Positions 1 through 9,022 of a DNA stretch of 34,086 nucleotides are shown here, in pieces. The stretch's first letter is position 1; each line of letters starts with the position of its first letter. The notes under the pieces were generated by a model. That model was not told the DNA's origin. It did no database searches and saw only the letters and a program-made list of their open reading frames with translations. The DNA is taken from the NCBI RefSeq assembly GCF_900142095.1, contig NZ_FQZP01000025.1, positions 1 through 34,086 on the forward strand. The letters run 5' to 3'. The stretch comes from Thermoclostridium caenicola. Lineage in GTDB: Bacteria; Bacillota; Clostridia; DSM-8532. A program made the position numbers and the translations under genes.

Positions 1-103
1 CGTCAACAGCTTTCGCGGCATAAACGCTTAGGCTATTGTCTCATTAGCTACCGTTTGATGACCGAGGTAATTTACACACTAATTTGGACTTGACTAAATC
101 AAG

Positions 104-346
104 GTGCCGATTGATTATTCGGACGATGCTTCAGGAACCTACCGGCTGGAGCAAAGGCTTGAGCTTCTGGTGACTCTGACCGGGATTCCCAAGGAGAGCT
201 TCATGATATCCAGGAACATATCCAGGGATAACAACCCTTACTTTGTGCTCATCCTTGAAGAAACTCCCGAAAGGATCAAGATGGTGGAGGATTTGATCGA
301 TAAACTGGATAATCCTCGCGAAAACGAATATGAACCGAATTACTGA
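104..346 (+). CDS. Hypothetical 80-aa acidic protein upstream of pilT
   Basis: I do not recognise this protein. The GTG at 104 is the only usable start, because an in-frame TAA lies at 95-97, and there is no clear ribosome site before it. The product is 80 aa, soluble and acidic at its C-terminus, with no signal peptide, membrane segment or cysteine. The codon choice and the amino-acid mix (RLEQRLELLV near residue 15, RIKMVEDLIDKLD near residue 58) look coding rather than random. It ends 42 bp before pilT on the same strand, so it may be the first gene of the pilus operon or the rest of a longer gene whose 5' part has been lost. Function unknown. Confidence 0.45.
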   Translation: MPIDYSDDASGTYRLEQRLELLVTLTGIPKESFMISRNISRDNNPYFVLILEETPERIKMVEDLIDKLDNPRENEYEPNY

Positions 347-388
347 GCCGTATAAGGCACCCATAAATAAGGACAGTGGTGATGGACG

Positions 389-1498
389 ATGCGATTTACT
401 GGTGTAACTGATTCTGCTTATGCACTTTCCATAGATGATTTGCTCAGGATGACCGTTGAGCGCCGGGGTTCGGATCTCCACCTGGCTGTGGGCATGCCGC
501 CGTGCATCCGTATTCATGGGGATCTGGTACCGGTGGATGCGCCTGTGCTTAAGGCCCAGGATGTGGAGCATATGATCCTTTCCATCATCCAGGATTATCA
601 GAAGGAAAAACTGGAACAGGAAATGGAACTGGATTTTTCCTATGCGGTTCCCGGCTGTGCCCGGTTCAGGGGGAATGTGATGTTCCAGCGAGGCACGCTG
701 GCTGCGGTGTTCAGGGCTGTACCCTTTGTCATTCCTGATTTTGATAAGCTTGGATTGCCCCAGGACATTAAGCGGCTGTGCGATTTGCCAAGGGGACTCA
801 TCCTGGTTACCGGTCCTACGGGCAGCGGTAAATCCACCACCCTGGCAGCCATGATCGATCTGATCAACAACACCCGTGCCTGCAATATTGTGACGGTAGA
901 GGATCCCATTGAGTTTTTGCACAAGCATAAGAAATCTTCCGTAAGGCAGCGCGAAATCGGCACGGACACCCATTCGTTCGCTTCAGCCCTGCGCCATGTG
1001 CTGAGACATGACCCGGATATTATCATGATAGGGGAGATGCGGGACCAGGAGAGCATCAGCATCGCTTTGACAGCCGCCGAGACAGGGCATCTGGTTCTGT
1101 CCACCCTGCACACCCAAACTGCGCCGCTGACCATCACGCGCATCATCGATTCATTCAGCGAGGACAAGCGGGTTCAAATCAGGCAGCAACTGGCCAACTC
1201 CCTCCGGGCTGTCATATCCCAGCAGTTGATTCCCACCATCGACGGAAAGGGTCGGGTGGTTGCTGTGGAATACATGGTGGACACACCGGCCATCAGGAGC
1301 ATGATCCGCGAGGGCAAGGAGCATCAGCTCTATTCTGCCATCCAGACAGGCCAGAAGGATGGCATGCAGACCATGGATCAGGCTCTTGTCAAGCTGTTCA
1401 GAGCCGGAAGGATTTCAAGGGAGTCCGTTTTGGAGTATTGCGTGGACCGAGCGGAAGTGGAAAGGCTTATCAAGAACGCATTTTACGATCAGTTCTAG
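389..1498 (+). CDS. pilT: Type IV pilus retraction ATPase PilT
   Basis: This is a cytoplasmic hexameric AAA-like ATPase of the GspE/PilT secretion family. It powers depolymerisation of the pilus and so twitching. The 369-aa product has the usual PilT length. The N-terminal PAS-like half (about residues 12-110) carries the family opening GSDLHLAVGMPP. Walker A GPTGSGKST is at about 142-150, the Asp box around EDPIEF, Walker B DPDIIMIGE near 207, and the His box ETGHLVLSTLHT follows. The C-terminus has AIRSMIREGK, close to the AIRNLIRE retraction motif of PilT, and GMQTMD. A stop at 380-382 makes ATG 389 the first in-frame ATG. pilC follows 15 bp downstream, so the genes are co-transcribed. A second PilT-like gene lies at 9023-10093. 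Confidence 0.95.
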   Translation: MRFTGVTDSAYALSIDDLLRMTVERRGSDLHLAVGMPPCIRIHGDLVPVDAPVLKAQDVEHMILSIIQDYQKEKLEQEMELDFSYAVPGCARFRGNVMFQRGTLAAVFRAVPFVIPDFDKLGLPQDIKRLCDLPRGLILVTGPTGSGKSTTLAAMIDLINNTRACNIVTVEDPIEFLHKHKKSSVRQREIGTDTHSFASALRHVLRHDPDIIMIGEMRDQESISIALTAAETGHLVLSTLHTQTAPLTITRIIDSFSEDKRVQIRQQLANSLRAVISQQLIPTIDGKGRVVAVEYMVDTPAIRSMIREGKEHQLYSAIQTGQKDGMQTMDQALVKLFRAGRISRESVLEYCVDRAEVERLIKNAFYDQF

Positions 1499-1513
1499 CG
1501 GGGAGGATGTAAA

Positions 1514-2719
1514 ATGCCTGTATTCACCTACGAATGCATGAATAAGCAGGGTGAACTCATCACGGGAGAAATCACCGCGGATACAGTAGCCTCGGCAGCT
1601 GAAAGGCTGAGGTCTTCCGGTTATGCCGTCCTTGAACTGGCCGAATACAGGGAAAAGGTACGGAGCAGTTTTCTCTCAAACGAGCCCAAGGTGAAGCTTT
1701 CGGATATCACCCTGTTCAGCCGTCAGTTGGCGGCCATGCTTGGGGCAGGTATCCCTGTCACCCGTTCCCTCCATACCCTGAGCAAACAGTGTGAGAATCC
1801 TACCTTGAAAAATGCGTTGGAACATATCGCCCGGAATATTGAAGGGGGTATGAGCCTTACCGACGCCTTCAGTGCCTATCCGACGATATTTCCCAAGATT
1901 TACATATCCATGCTGAAGGCCGGTGAAGTAGGGGGAACGCTGGAAAAAACGCTCCTGCGCCTGTCTGATCAGCTTCAGAAGGAAAAGCAGGTCAAGGACA
2001 ATATCAAATCAGCCATGTCCTATCCGAAAATGATCTGCATTTTTACCGTGCTCATTTTCCTGGCCATGCTGATATTCATGGTCCCGGTTTTCAAAGGATT
2101 CATACCGTCATCTGCCGAGATCCCTGCCATTACCCAGTTCATTTTCAATCTCTCCGATTCCATACGCACCAGATGGTATGCCTGGGTACTGGTCGCGGGA
2201 GTTATTGTGGGCGGCATGATTCTGTTCTTCAAAAGTGAGGCCGGTCATGATCTTTGGGAGCAGTACAAGCTGAAGATACCCATCCTGGGGCCTATCATGG
2301 TCAAGTCGGTCATCGCCAGGTTTACAAGAACCCTTGCAACCTTGCTGGACGGCGGTATTCCGGTTGTTCAGGCACTGGAAAGTGCCGGTCCCACTTCGGG
2401 AAGCGATGTGCTGGCTGAAACGGTCAAACTGGCCACCAAGCGGATTGAGGAAGGAAAAACCATTGCATCCACACTGGAGGAGAGCCCGGTATTTCCGCCC
2501 ATGGTCACCCATATGATCGCAGTGGGTGAGGATTCGGGTACCCTGCCGACCTTGCTGGATAAAGTGGCCGAGTTTTATGAAGAGGAAGTGGATGTAGCCA
2601 CCAAGAGCCTTCAGGCTGTTATCCAGCCGGTACTGCTCATTTTTATCGGCACACTTATTGGAGGCATGCTGATTTCGCTGTATTTGCCGATGCTTACCGT
2701 TGTAGCCAATACAAGATAG
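1514..2719 (+). CDS. pilC: Type IV pilus inner-membrane platform protein PilC
   Basis: This is a polytopic GspF/PilC platform protein that couples the PilB and PilT ATPases to pilin insertion and removal. It is 401 aa, the usual length. It has two T2SSF domains, at about residues 65-190 and 270-390, each opening with the family pattern (SRQLAAMLGAGIPVTRSL and TRTLATLLDGGIPVVQAL). Three hydrophobic segments lie near residues 172-192, 221-240 and 369-393, as expected. A GGAGG ribosome site sits just before ATG 1514. It lies 15 bp after pilT and 52 bp before pilM, within one operon. Confidence 0.95.
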   Translation: MPVFTYECMNKQGELITGEITADTVASAAERLRSSGYAVLELAEYREKVRSSFLSNEPKVKLSDITLFSRQLAAMLGAGIPVTRSLHTLSKQCENPTLKNALEHIARNIEGGMSLTDAFSAYPTIFPKIYISMLKAGEVGGTLEKTLLRLSDQLQKEKQVKDNIKSAMSYPKMICIFTVLIFLAMLIFMVPVFKGFIPSSAEIPAITQFIFNLSDSIRTRWYAWVLVAGVIVGGMILFFKSEAGHDLWEQYKLKIPILGPIMVKSVIARFTRTLATLLDGGIPVVQALESAGPTSGSDVLAETVKLATKRIEEGKTIASTLEESPVFPPMVTHMIAVGEDSGTLPTLLDKVAEFYEEEVDVATKSLQAVIQPVLLIFIGTLIGGMLISLYLPMLTVVANTR

Positions 2720-2771
2720 CAGATTCTGACGATAGCATGTTGAACGTCTGCGAACAGGGGTTGAAAGAATA

Positions 2772-3722
2772 ATGGGTTTGTTTGATAAAAGGATTATTGG
2801 CCTGGAGCTGGATTCTAAGGAAATACGCGCCGTAGAAATCACCGGAAGCGTCCGTCAGCCCATGATAACGGCATGGGGTCGCATAAGCCTGCCCGAAGGA
2901 ACGGTGAAGGACGGCCGTATTGTCAACGCGGAATCCTTGTCATCGTACCTGGAAAGGCTGATTACCCAAAACGGTTTCAAATCACGGGATGTTCTGCTCG
3001 GCGTGGCAAACCAGGATGTGATCATCCGCTTTGCATCATTTCCGAAGGTTCCGGAAGACAAGATAAGGAATATGGTCATGTTCCAGGCCCAGGAATACAT
3101 ACCGGTCCCTCTGGAAGAACTGCAGCTGGATTATATCGTTGCAGGTGAAAAACAGAACGAGGAAGGCCACTTCCTGAACATCATCCTGGTTGGTGCCAGG
3201 CAGAAGATGCTCAACGATTTTATACAGGCTCTGAGCGGTGCCAGGCTGAATGTCAGGGAGATCGATTCGGTCACATTGGCCATCGGACGTGCAGCCATCA
3301 CTTCGGTCAATGAGAGCGTTTTTGCTGTGGCAGGATTCAACCATGATATCGCCAACCTGATGATCTTTAACAAAGGTTTGCTTGCCATGGCCCGATCGGT
3401 TCCGTTTTCCCAGACATCTGCATGGAAAAACGGCAGCGAGGAACCGGAAAGTTCCGGCGATATGGCGGACATCCTCATCAGTGAACTCCGATCCTGCATG
3501 AGCTACTACCGTATGCAAAGCGAGGATGCCATTGAAGGCATTTACCTGATCGGGTTGCCAAACATCAACAACATTGCCGGTAAATTCAAGGATGCCGGGT
3601 ATGAAGCGAAGATCGCACAGCCCTATAAGGATATCCCCTGGAAAAACAGCGGGCTTGCGAATTTCAATACCAACGATTATTCGGCTGCCATCAGCCTGGC
3701 CATCAGGGGATTGGAGGGATGA
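2772..3722 (+). CDS. pilM: Type IV pilus assembly protein PilM
   Basis: PilM is an actin-like (FtsA-fold) cytoplasmic ATP-binding protein. It binds the N-terminus of PilN and links the PilNO alignment complex to the cytoplasmic motor. The product is 316 aa, slightly short of the usual 350. It opens with IGLELDSKEIRAVEI, the first phosphate-binding strand of the family. The middle contains the LLGVANQDVIIR and ELQLDYIV segments typical of PilM, and there is no signal peptide or membrane helix, as expected. A GAAAG ribosome site precedes ATG 2772. The stop is followed after 3 bp by pilN, so translation of the two is probably coupled. Confidence 0.9.
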   Translation: MGLFDKRIIGLELDSKEIRAVEITGSVRQPMITAWGRISLPEGTVKDGRIVNAESLSSYLERLITQNGFKSRDVLLGVANQDVIIRFASFPKVPEDKIRNMVMFQAQEYIPVPLEELQLDYIVAGEKQNEEGHFLNIILVGARQKMLNDFIQALSGARLNVREIDSVTLAIGRAAITSVNESVFAVAGFNHDIANLMIFNKGLLAMARSVPFSQTSAWKNGSEEPESSGDMADILISELRSCMSYYRMQSEDAIEGIYLIGLPNINNIAGKFKDAGYEAKIAQPYKDIPWKNSGLANFNTNDYSAAISLAIRGLEG

Positions 3723-3725
3723 ACC

Positions 3726-4313
3726 ATGTATGCTGTCAGACTCCTGCCGCGAGAATACCAGGAATCCATTATCAAGGCAAGAAGAAACAGGCGTCTGTTG
3801 GCAGTTGAATGCGTGATCGCGATTATTCTGACAATTGCCTTGATCGTTTTGAACTTATATGCTTCCAACCTGAATCAGGAGCTTGGGGAACTGAAAGCGG
3901 AAAACGACAGGATATTTCAGCGCATTGAATCCTTAAGACCAGTGGAAGCGATGCAAAACCGGGTTCGGGATCTGACCGGACAGATGGCGGAAGTTCTTGG
4001 CACATGCCCCAACTGGGGAGAAATCCTGCCCAGGGTGGGCAACGCGTTGCCGCCGGATGTATCCCTGATTGGTCTTAATGCAAAGTATTCAGATGGTGCA
4101 AGCACAATAGTCATTACAGGCTTTGCCCCCGATCACGAAACCGTTTCCAGGTTGATGAAGAACCTGGCTGATGTGAATAATCTGGGCGAGATCTCATGCA
4201 GGTATTCCACAGCGGAGTCAGGGCGGGGACAGGTTTATGACGACATCCAGTTTGAGCTCACCATTCCCGTCGTATTCAATATCACCGATCTGACAGGGGG
4301 GAGCGGTCAATGA
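3726..4313 (+). CDS. pilN: Type IV pilus assembly protein PilN
   Basis: PilN is a bitopic membrane protein that binds PilM in the cytoplasm and pairs with PilO outside it. The product is 195 aa. It has a short basic cytoplasmic tail opening with MYAVRLLPREY, which resembles the conserved PilN NLLP motif that contacts PilM. One membrane helix lies at about residues 24-46, then a coiled coil to about residue 75, then a ferredoxin-like extracellular domain. A GGAGGGA ribosome site overlaps the end of pilM. The last bases overlap the start of the next gene in an ATGA. The assignment rests on topology and position between pilM and pilO more than on sequence. Confidence 0.85.
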   Translation: MYAVRLLPREYQESIIKARRNRRLLAVECVIAIILTIALIVLNLYASNLNQELGELKAENDRIFQRIESLRPVEAMQNRVRDLTGQMAEVLGTCPNWGEILPRVGNALPPDVSLIGLNAKYSDGASTIVITGFAPDHETVSRLMKNLADVNNLGEISCRYSTAESGRGQVYDDIQFELTIPVVFNITDLTGGSGQ

Positions 4314-4849
4314 ACACGTTAAGCGGTAAGAAAACGCAGATAACCCTTTTCCTCGTTTTATTGGGCATCCTGATCCTTGCCCTGACCGCCCTGACGGTTT
4401 TATCGGTTATCAAAATAACCGAAACATCTGCTTCTATCCGCAATGAAGAGCAAATCCTGCGGGAAAATGAAAGCACGCTGGCAAAAATGGAACTGCTGTC
4501 GATCATTGAAAATGAACTCAAGCAGTCATTTGAAAGATTGTATCGGATGATCCCTGAGCAGGCCCATGAGGATCAGCTGATTGCCTACATAAACCGCCTG
4601 TCGGAAAAGGCCGGGCTGGAATTGCTGACGGTTGAATTCCTTGAAAAGGTGGTAAATACAGATAATAAACCGAATGAAATGCCAATGTCATTAACCTTCA
4701 GGGGCGGCTACTCGCAACTGATCACGCTGTTGAGGAGCATGAGCACGGGAGAAAGGCTTATCCGGGTGGACGAAGTTACCATCGCCAATGAAAAGGCTGA
4801 TCATAAGAACATGAAAATCAACATAAAAGCTCATGCGTTTTACAGATAA
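4310..4849 (+). CDS. pilO: Type IV pilus assembly protein PilO-like
   Basis: This is the probable PilO partner of PilN. The 179-aa product has one N-terminal membrane helix (about residues 11-35), a charged coiled coil (about 40-75) and a small alpha/beta domain containing LIAYINRLSEKAGLELL and a conserved-looking segment around RGGYSQLITLLRSM. This matches the usual PilO plan. The start overlaps the pilN stop by 4 bp (ATGA), a standard sign of translational coupling. Assignment is by size, topology and order (M-N-O-B). PilO sequences diverge strongly, so the exact family needs a profile search. Confidence 0.82.
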   Translation: MNTLSGKKTQITLFLVLLGILILALTALTVLSVIKITETSASIRNEEQILRENESTLAKMELLSIIENELKQSFERLYRMIPEQAHEDQLIAYINRLSEKAGLELLTVEFLEKVVNTDNKPNEMPMSLTFRGGYSQLITLLRSMSTGERLIRVDEVTIANEKADHKNMKINIKAHAFYR

Positions 4850-4891
4850 CAGCGATTCCACCACCAGACAAAAAGTTAGGGATGAACAGTT

Positions 4892-6589
4892 ATGGTTATG
4901 CGATCTGAAGTGGGGTACCTGGGCGAGCAACTCATCAAGATGGGCATCGTCAACGAGGAACAACTGAAGGAGGCTCTTGAGCTTCAGGCCAGGAACAAGG
5001 CCAAGGGGATCCGGATCATGCTTGGTCAGGCGCTTACTCAGCTTGGCTATTGCAAGGAAGAGGATATTGCCAGGGCCATGGCCAGAAAATGGGGCCTGGA
5101 ATTTATTACATTGAAGCAGCAGGGCATCGATATGGCGGCGGCCAACCTGATCTCGCCCGAGATTGCACAGAAATACAAACTGCTCCCGATCCGCATTCAG
5201 AATGGCAAGCTCCTTGTCGCCATGAGCAATCCCAATGACATCATCGCCATCGACGACATTGAGCTGCTGACGGGCTATGAGGTCCAGCCTGTCATTGTGA
5301 TGGACAGGGAACTGAACCTGGCCCTCGAGCAATTCACGAACCTCAGCAAGGGGATTGATACCCGGAATATCGAGGACGAGGAAGAAGAGGAAAAGGTAAG
5401 CTCCATTGATGACGAGGCCAATGAAAAACCCGCCGTCCAGCTGGTAAACCAGATCCTCCATCAGGCTGTGAAAACGAATGCCAGTGACGTCCATATTGAA
5501 CCTCAGGAAAAGTATACACGCGTCCGGTTCAGGATCGACGGCGTCCTTCATGAAGTTACTCAGGCACCGCTAAAGCTTCATCCCACCATTACTTCAAGGA
5601 TTAAGGTCATGGGCGGTATGGATATTGCGGAGCGAAGGGTGCCCCAGGATGGAAGAATAACGGTCAGGATCGAAGACAAAACCATCGATATCCGTGTAGC
5701 CACACTGCCATCCGCACATGGCGAGAAGGTGACTATGAGGCTGCTCAATCGGTCCAGCAAGGTCTTTACCCTGGAAGAACTGGGGTTCCCGGACAGGCAT
5801 CTGAGGCGTTATGAGAAAACCATCCGGCTTCCTTATGGTTTCATCCTCATCACGGGACCCACGGGCAGCGGAAAGAGTACCACCCTCTATGCGACGCTGG
5901 CAAAGCTCAACTCACCCGACAAAAACATCATCACGCTGGAGGACCCCATCGAGCGGCGCATGGACGGCATAAACCAAATACAAATGAATGCCCGTGCCGG
6001 CATGACTTTCGCATCCGGTCTCAGATCCATTCTGAGAAGCGATCCGGACATCATCATGGTCGGCGAGATTCGTGACATGGAAACGGCCAAGATCGCTGTG
6101 GAATCGGCCCTTACCGGACACCTGGTCTTTTCAACCCTGCATACCAATGATGCACCCGGTGCTGTTACCAGGCTGGGCGAGATGGGGGTTGAACCTTTTT
6201 TGACCGCTTCATCCCTGCTCGGTGTGGTGGCCCAGCGACTGGTGCGTGTTCTTTGCCCGGAATGCAAGAAAGCCTTTACGTTTTCCAGGGAAGATATCCT
6301 CAAGAGCGTTCCGGATTTTCCGGTTGAGCCGGATGAAAAAACCGTAACCCTGTACAAACCCGTAGGCTGCATGGCCTGCAACCATACCGGCTATAAGGGC
6401 AGAATCGGCGTTTACGAGTTTCTGACTGTATCGGAATCCATCCAGAAACTGATTCTGGAACAAGCTTCAACCAATGTTATCAGAAAGGTTGCCATGAGCG
6501 AAGGGATGAACACCCTCCGTCAGGATGGGCTCATGAAAGTGAAGCAAGGCTTGACATCCATGGAAGAACTGCTCAGGGTTGTCATGTAG
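4892..6589 (+). CDS. pilB: Type IV pilus extension ATPase PilB
   Basis: PilB is a hexameric GspE-family ATPase that drives pilin polymerisation. It is 565 aa, full length. The N-terminal MshEN (GSPII_E) domain, at about residues 5-150, contains LGEQLIKMGIVNEEQL and is the type of domain that can bind cyclic di-GMP in some relatives. An acidic linker of about 20 residues (IEDEEEEEK) follows. The C-terminal ATPase carries NASDVHIEP, Walker A GPTGSGKST at about 322-330, the Asp box LEDPIE, Walker B DPDIIMVGEIRD at about 384 and the His box ALTGHLVFSTLHTND. A four-cysteine zinc motif (CPEC near 455 and CMAC near 495) is present, which separates PilB from PilT. ATG 4892 and ATG 4898 are both possible starts. 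Confidence 0.96.
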   Translation: MVMRSEVGYLGEQLIKMGIVNEEQLKEALELQARNKAKGIRIMLGQALTQLGYCKEEDIARAMARKWGLEFITLKQQGIDMAAANLISPEIAQKYKLLPIRIQNGKLLVAMSNPNDIIAIDDIELLTGYEVQPVIVMDRELNLALEQFTNLSKGIDTRNIEDEEEEEKVSSIDDEANEKPAVQLVNQILHQAVKTNASDVHIEPQEKYTRVRFRIDGVLHEVTQAPLKLHPTITSRIKVMGGMDIAERRVPQDGRITVRIEDKTIDIRVATLPSAHGEKVTMRLLNRSSKVFTLEELGFPDRHLRRYEKTIRLPYGFILITGPTGSGKSTTLYATLAKLNSPDKNIITLEDPIERRMDGINQIQMNARAGMTFASGLRSILRSDPDIIMVGEIRDMETAKIAVESALTGHLVFSTLHTNDAPGAVTRLGEMGVEPFLTASSLLGVVAQRLVRVLCPECKKAFTFSREDILKSVPDFPVEPDEKTVTLYKPVGCMACNHTGYKGRIGVYEFLTVSESIQKLILEQASTNVIRKVAMSEGMNTLRQDGLMKVKQGLTSMEELLRVVM

Positions 6590-6613
6590 GATTGCCTGAG
6601 AAGGGATGGTAAG

Positions 6614-8155
6614 ATGTTTGGGATTTTAAAGTCAAACAAGGGAATGGCCCTGCCCCTGGTGCTGGTTGTTATGGTTGTCCTGATGGTATTCAGCACCGCG
6701 ATTCTTGGCATGGGTGCCACCGATACGCTGATGTCAGCCCATGACAGCAACAAGTCACAGGCCTACTATTATGCCCATTCAGGCGCAGAAGCGGTAGCTT
6801 CCTATATCGTGGAAAATCCCGACGGTCTGTCCGAAAGCGAACGCAAGGCATTGGTAGACCGTATGATCGCTGCCGGTGCCAGCAATCCGTTTACCCTGTC
6901 TTCTTCTGACAGCGGGGTCATCGTCGTCGACATGAGCCGATCGGGCAATACCATTTCCATCCGTTCAACAGCCACTTACCAGGGTATACAGGAGTCTGTC
7001 ACCCTGAATATCCTGGAGACCGTTATTGGTGGAGAACCCTTTAACAAGGCGATTTATTCCAGAGGCAACATCACGATCAGCGAAGGCGGTACCGTTGAAG
7101 GCGATGTTGCCAGCTTGTCGAGAATTGCCCTGGACGGCGGCAGCAGGGTCACCGGAACCATTTATATCCACCCGGATGCGGACGAGTCTTCTTTCAGCAG
7201 TCTACCCTGGATCAGCACAACGATTGAGAACCTTACGGAGATCTTTGACTACGACACGTTTCCATTCCCGGAATTTCCGCCTTATCCCGCAGGGCTTCCT
7301 TCCGACAACACGACACTTAACGTAAGCAGCGGTACCCGGAGAATAGAGAATGACGTCTATTACAGGGGTGGAATTAACGTCACCAACGGTGAACTGCAAA
7401 TTGTCCGCAATAACACGGATCGTGTCATACGGACAAGGTACCTGCGGGTATCCGGCTCCGGCAGGATTACGGATATCCGGAGCGGTAATCGGACGCTGCA
7501 GATCTATATCGATGAAGATTTGCAGATATCTTCCGATAACACCTTGACCTTTGATTTGGGAAACGGAGATATCATCCTGAGGGTCAGAAGGCTTCTTTTG
7601 AACCAGGGGCATATTCAGGTCAACCACAATGGCACAGGAAAGCTTTACATCTTTGTAGATGATGTTTTCCATATCGACGGAAGCAGTTCCATCAATCACA
7701 GTTGGAGCGCTTCTGCCGCCCAACTGGAGGATTGGGCCAAAAAGGTCCTGGTCTATTATGCCGGAACCATTGACAAGGATGGCAACGATATCAGGAATCC
7801 GGGCAACAGCTACTACCTGAAGTTCCCCAACGCAGTCAAGGTGGTAGCCACGCTGCACGTCAAGGAAGCAAAGATTCATATTACCAATGGTACCGGCGTA
7901 GTGGGCAATATCATTTCGGGAGGCAGCAAACTGCAATTTGATGGCGGTACCAACTCCGACGTGAAGGTGGTATACGCGCCCAATGCCGAAATCGAGGTCA
8001 GGGGAGGTGCCCTGGTCACCGGCATTGTGGTTTGCGATTCTTTCAGCATGTCAGGCGGCGCGAGGGTCAAGTATCAGCCGATAGGCGAAGAAGAAATGGA
8101 GTATTTCAAGGATGTGGCCGGTAAAACCGTGTATACCTATGGCCACTGGGAATAA
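6614..8155 (+). CDS. PilX-like pilus-associated surface protein with repetitive beta domain
   Basis: The N-terminus (residues 9-36, GMALPLVLVVMVVLMVFSTA) is the hydrophobic helix seen in PilX-type minor pilin proteins. It is followed by the typical KSQAYYYAHSGAEAVASYIVE segment. These proteins have a G-[MF]-[AS]-L-P cleavage-like context rather than the classical GFTLVE. From about residue 135 onward the 513-aa protein becomes Gly/Asn/Ser/Thr-rich, with repeated short strands (ITISEGGTVEGDV, INVTNGELQIV, IHITNGTGVVGNI, VRGGALVTGIV). That suggests a parallel beta-helix or bactofilin-like polymer-forming fold. In the operon it lies 24 bp after pilB and before two minor prepilins. It may be a tip or adhesin subunit, but that is inference. 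Confidence 0.8.
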   Translation: MFGILKSNKGMALPLVLVVMVVLMVFSTAILGMGATDTLMSAHDSNKSQAYYYAHSGAEAVASYIVENPDGLSESERKALVDRMIAAGASNPFTLSSSDSGVIVVDMSRSGNTISIRSTATYQGIQESVTLNILETVIGGEPFNKAIYSRGNITISEGGTVEGDVASLSRIALDGGSRVTGTIYIHPDADESSFSSLPWISTTIENLTEIFDYDTFPFPEFPPYPAGLPSDNTTLNVSSGTRRIENDVYYRGGINVTNGELQIVRNNTDRVIRTRYLRVSGSGRITDIRSGNRTLQIYIDEDLQISSDNTLTFDLGNGDIILRVRRLLLNQGHIQVNHNGTGKLYIFVDDVFHIDGSSSINHSWSASAAQLEDWAKKVLVYYAGTIDKDGNDIRNPGNSYYLKFPNAVKVVATLHVKEAKIHITNGTGVVGNIISGGSKLQFDGGTNSDVKVVYAPNAEIEVRGGALVTGIVVCDSFSMSGGARVKYQPIGEEEMEYFKDVAGKTVYTYGHWE

Positions 8156-8179
8156 GCGAAGCCCTGGGGGTGATGTCAT

Positions 8180-8506
8180 TTGAAGAATACCGGCGGATTC
8201 AGCGTGGCAGAAATACTGGTATGCCTGATGCTCATCGGTCTGATCGTCATCATGGTTTTGCCATCCATCACATATGGCTTCATTCAGCTCAACGAGTCGG
8301 GTGAAAGGACGAAGGCGGTCTATACCGTCCGTCAGGCCGTGGAAAATGAGCTGGCCAATGCGACGCCCGGCCCGACATCGGATACCCTCAGAATCACCTT
8401 CAACAGGGATACCATTGCTGTAAAAGGGCGCATCATGGAGACAGAAGCAACCTTTGGCACCAAGGGAGACAGGACACGTATCAGGGTCTTTATACCGAAC
8501 AAGTAA
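8180..8506 (+). CDS. Minor type IV prepilin (pseudopilin), 108 aa
   Basis: This is a class III signal-peptide protein. The short leader MKNTGG precedes the cleavage site G|FSVAE, with Phe at +1 and Glu at +5 of the mature protein, followed by a hydrophobic helix ending in a Pro (IVIMVLPSI). This is the N-terminal signature of prepilin peptidase substrates. The start is TTG at 8180, supported by GGGGTGATG just upstream; no ATG lies before the pilin signature in this frame. The C-terminal part is short and unremarkable, and the specific minor pilin class cannot be told. It lies 24 bp after the PilX-like gene. Confidence 0.85.
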   Translation: MKNTGGFSVAEILVCLMLIGLIVIMVLPSITYGFIQLNESGERTKAVYTVRQAVENELANATPGPTSDTLRITFNRDTIAVKGRIMETEATFGTKGDRTRIRVFIPNK

Positions 8507-8528
8507 GACGGGCGGGGTGCTTCTTGCG

Positions 8529-9020
8529 ATGAAAGGAAAAAAAGGGTTCACGCTTGCTGAACTGATAGTTTTTCTGGCCTTGCTCGGCGTGGTGCTGGCC
8601 ATCGGCTACAGGCTGTTCTTCTTGGGCCAGAATACCTTTACCAGGGGGAGCGACCGTTTCGAACTGCAGTCCGAAATGCGTTCAGCGGGGGATTTCCTGC
8701 TGGATGAACTGAGAAATGCCGTTGAGGTGGAAATCCTTGATGCGCCAACGGACGAAGCCGATTATCATTACATATACCTTGATGGCTCTCGGATTGTCCA
8801 TAAATATAACGGGAGTACCAAAGTCATCACCCTTCCCATCATCCGGGATGAGGACCTGTTCACGCTCAAAAAAGACAGCGGCAACAAGAACTTCCTGGGC
8901 ATCCGCATGACCGGAATCCGCAACGGCAATACCTACGACCTGTCCACAGAGGTTTTTCTGAAGAATATTGCCAACCTGGATCCGGATTCCGGGAAGGTGA
9001 TCAAGTACAAAAAGCCATAG
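8529..9020 (+). CDS. Minor type IV prepilin (PilW/ComGF-like), 163 aa
   Basis: The leader MKGKKG precedes the cleavage site G|FTLAE with Glu at +5, then a hydrophobic helix (LIVFLALLGVVLAIGYRLFF). The frame is open upstream to 8454, but that would place the pilin signature after 31 residues and overlap the previous gene. ATG 8529, with GGCGGGGTG upstream, gives the normal six-residue leader and is preferred. The mature region contains FELQSEMRSAGDFLLDELRNA, a helix common in PilW/ComGF-like minor pilins, which prime pilus assembly. The gene ends 2 bp from the end of the convergent pilT2. Confidence 0.85.
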   Translation: MKGKKGFTLAELIVFLALLGVVLAIGYRLFFLGQNTFTRGSDRFELQSEMRSAGDFLLDELRNAVEVEILDAPTDEADYHYIYLDGSRIVHKYNGSTKVITLPIIRDEDLFTLKKDSGNKNFLGIRMTGIRNGNTYDLSTEVFLKNIANLDPDSGKVIKYKKP

Positions 9021-9022
9021 GA

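Noticed and set aside
1-93. Frame 1 is open from the window edge to TGA 91-93 and could be the end of an upstream gene
   Set aside because: Only 30 codons, with no recognisable residues; one open frame of that length by chance is unremarkable.
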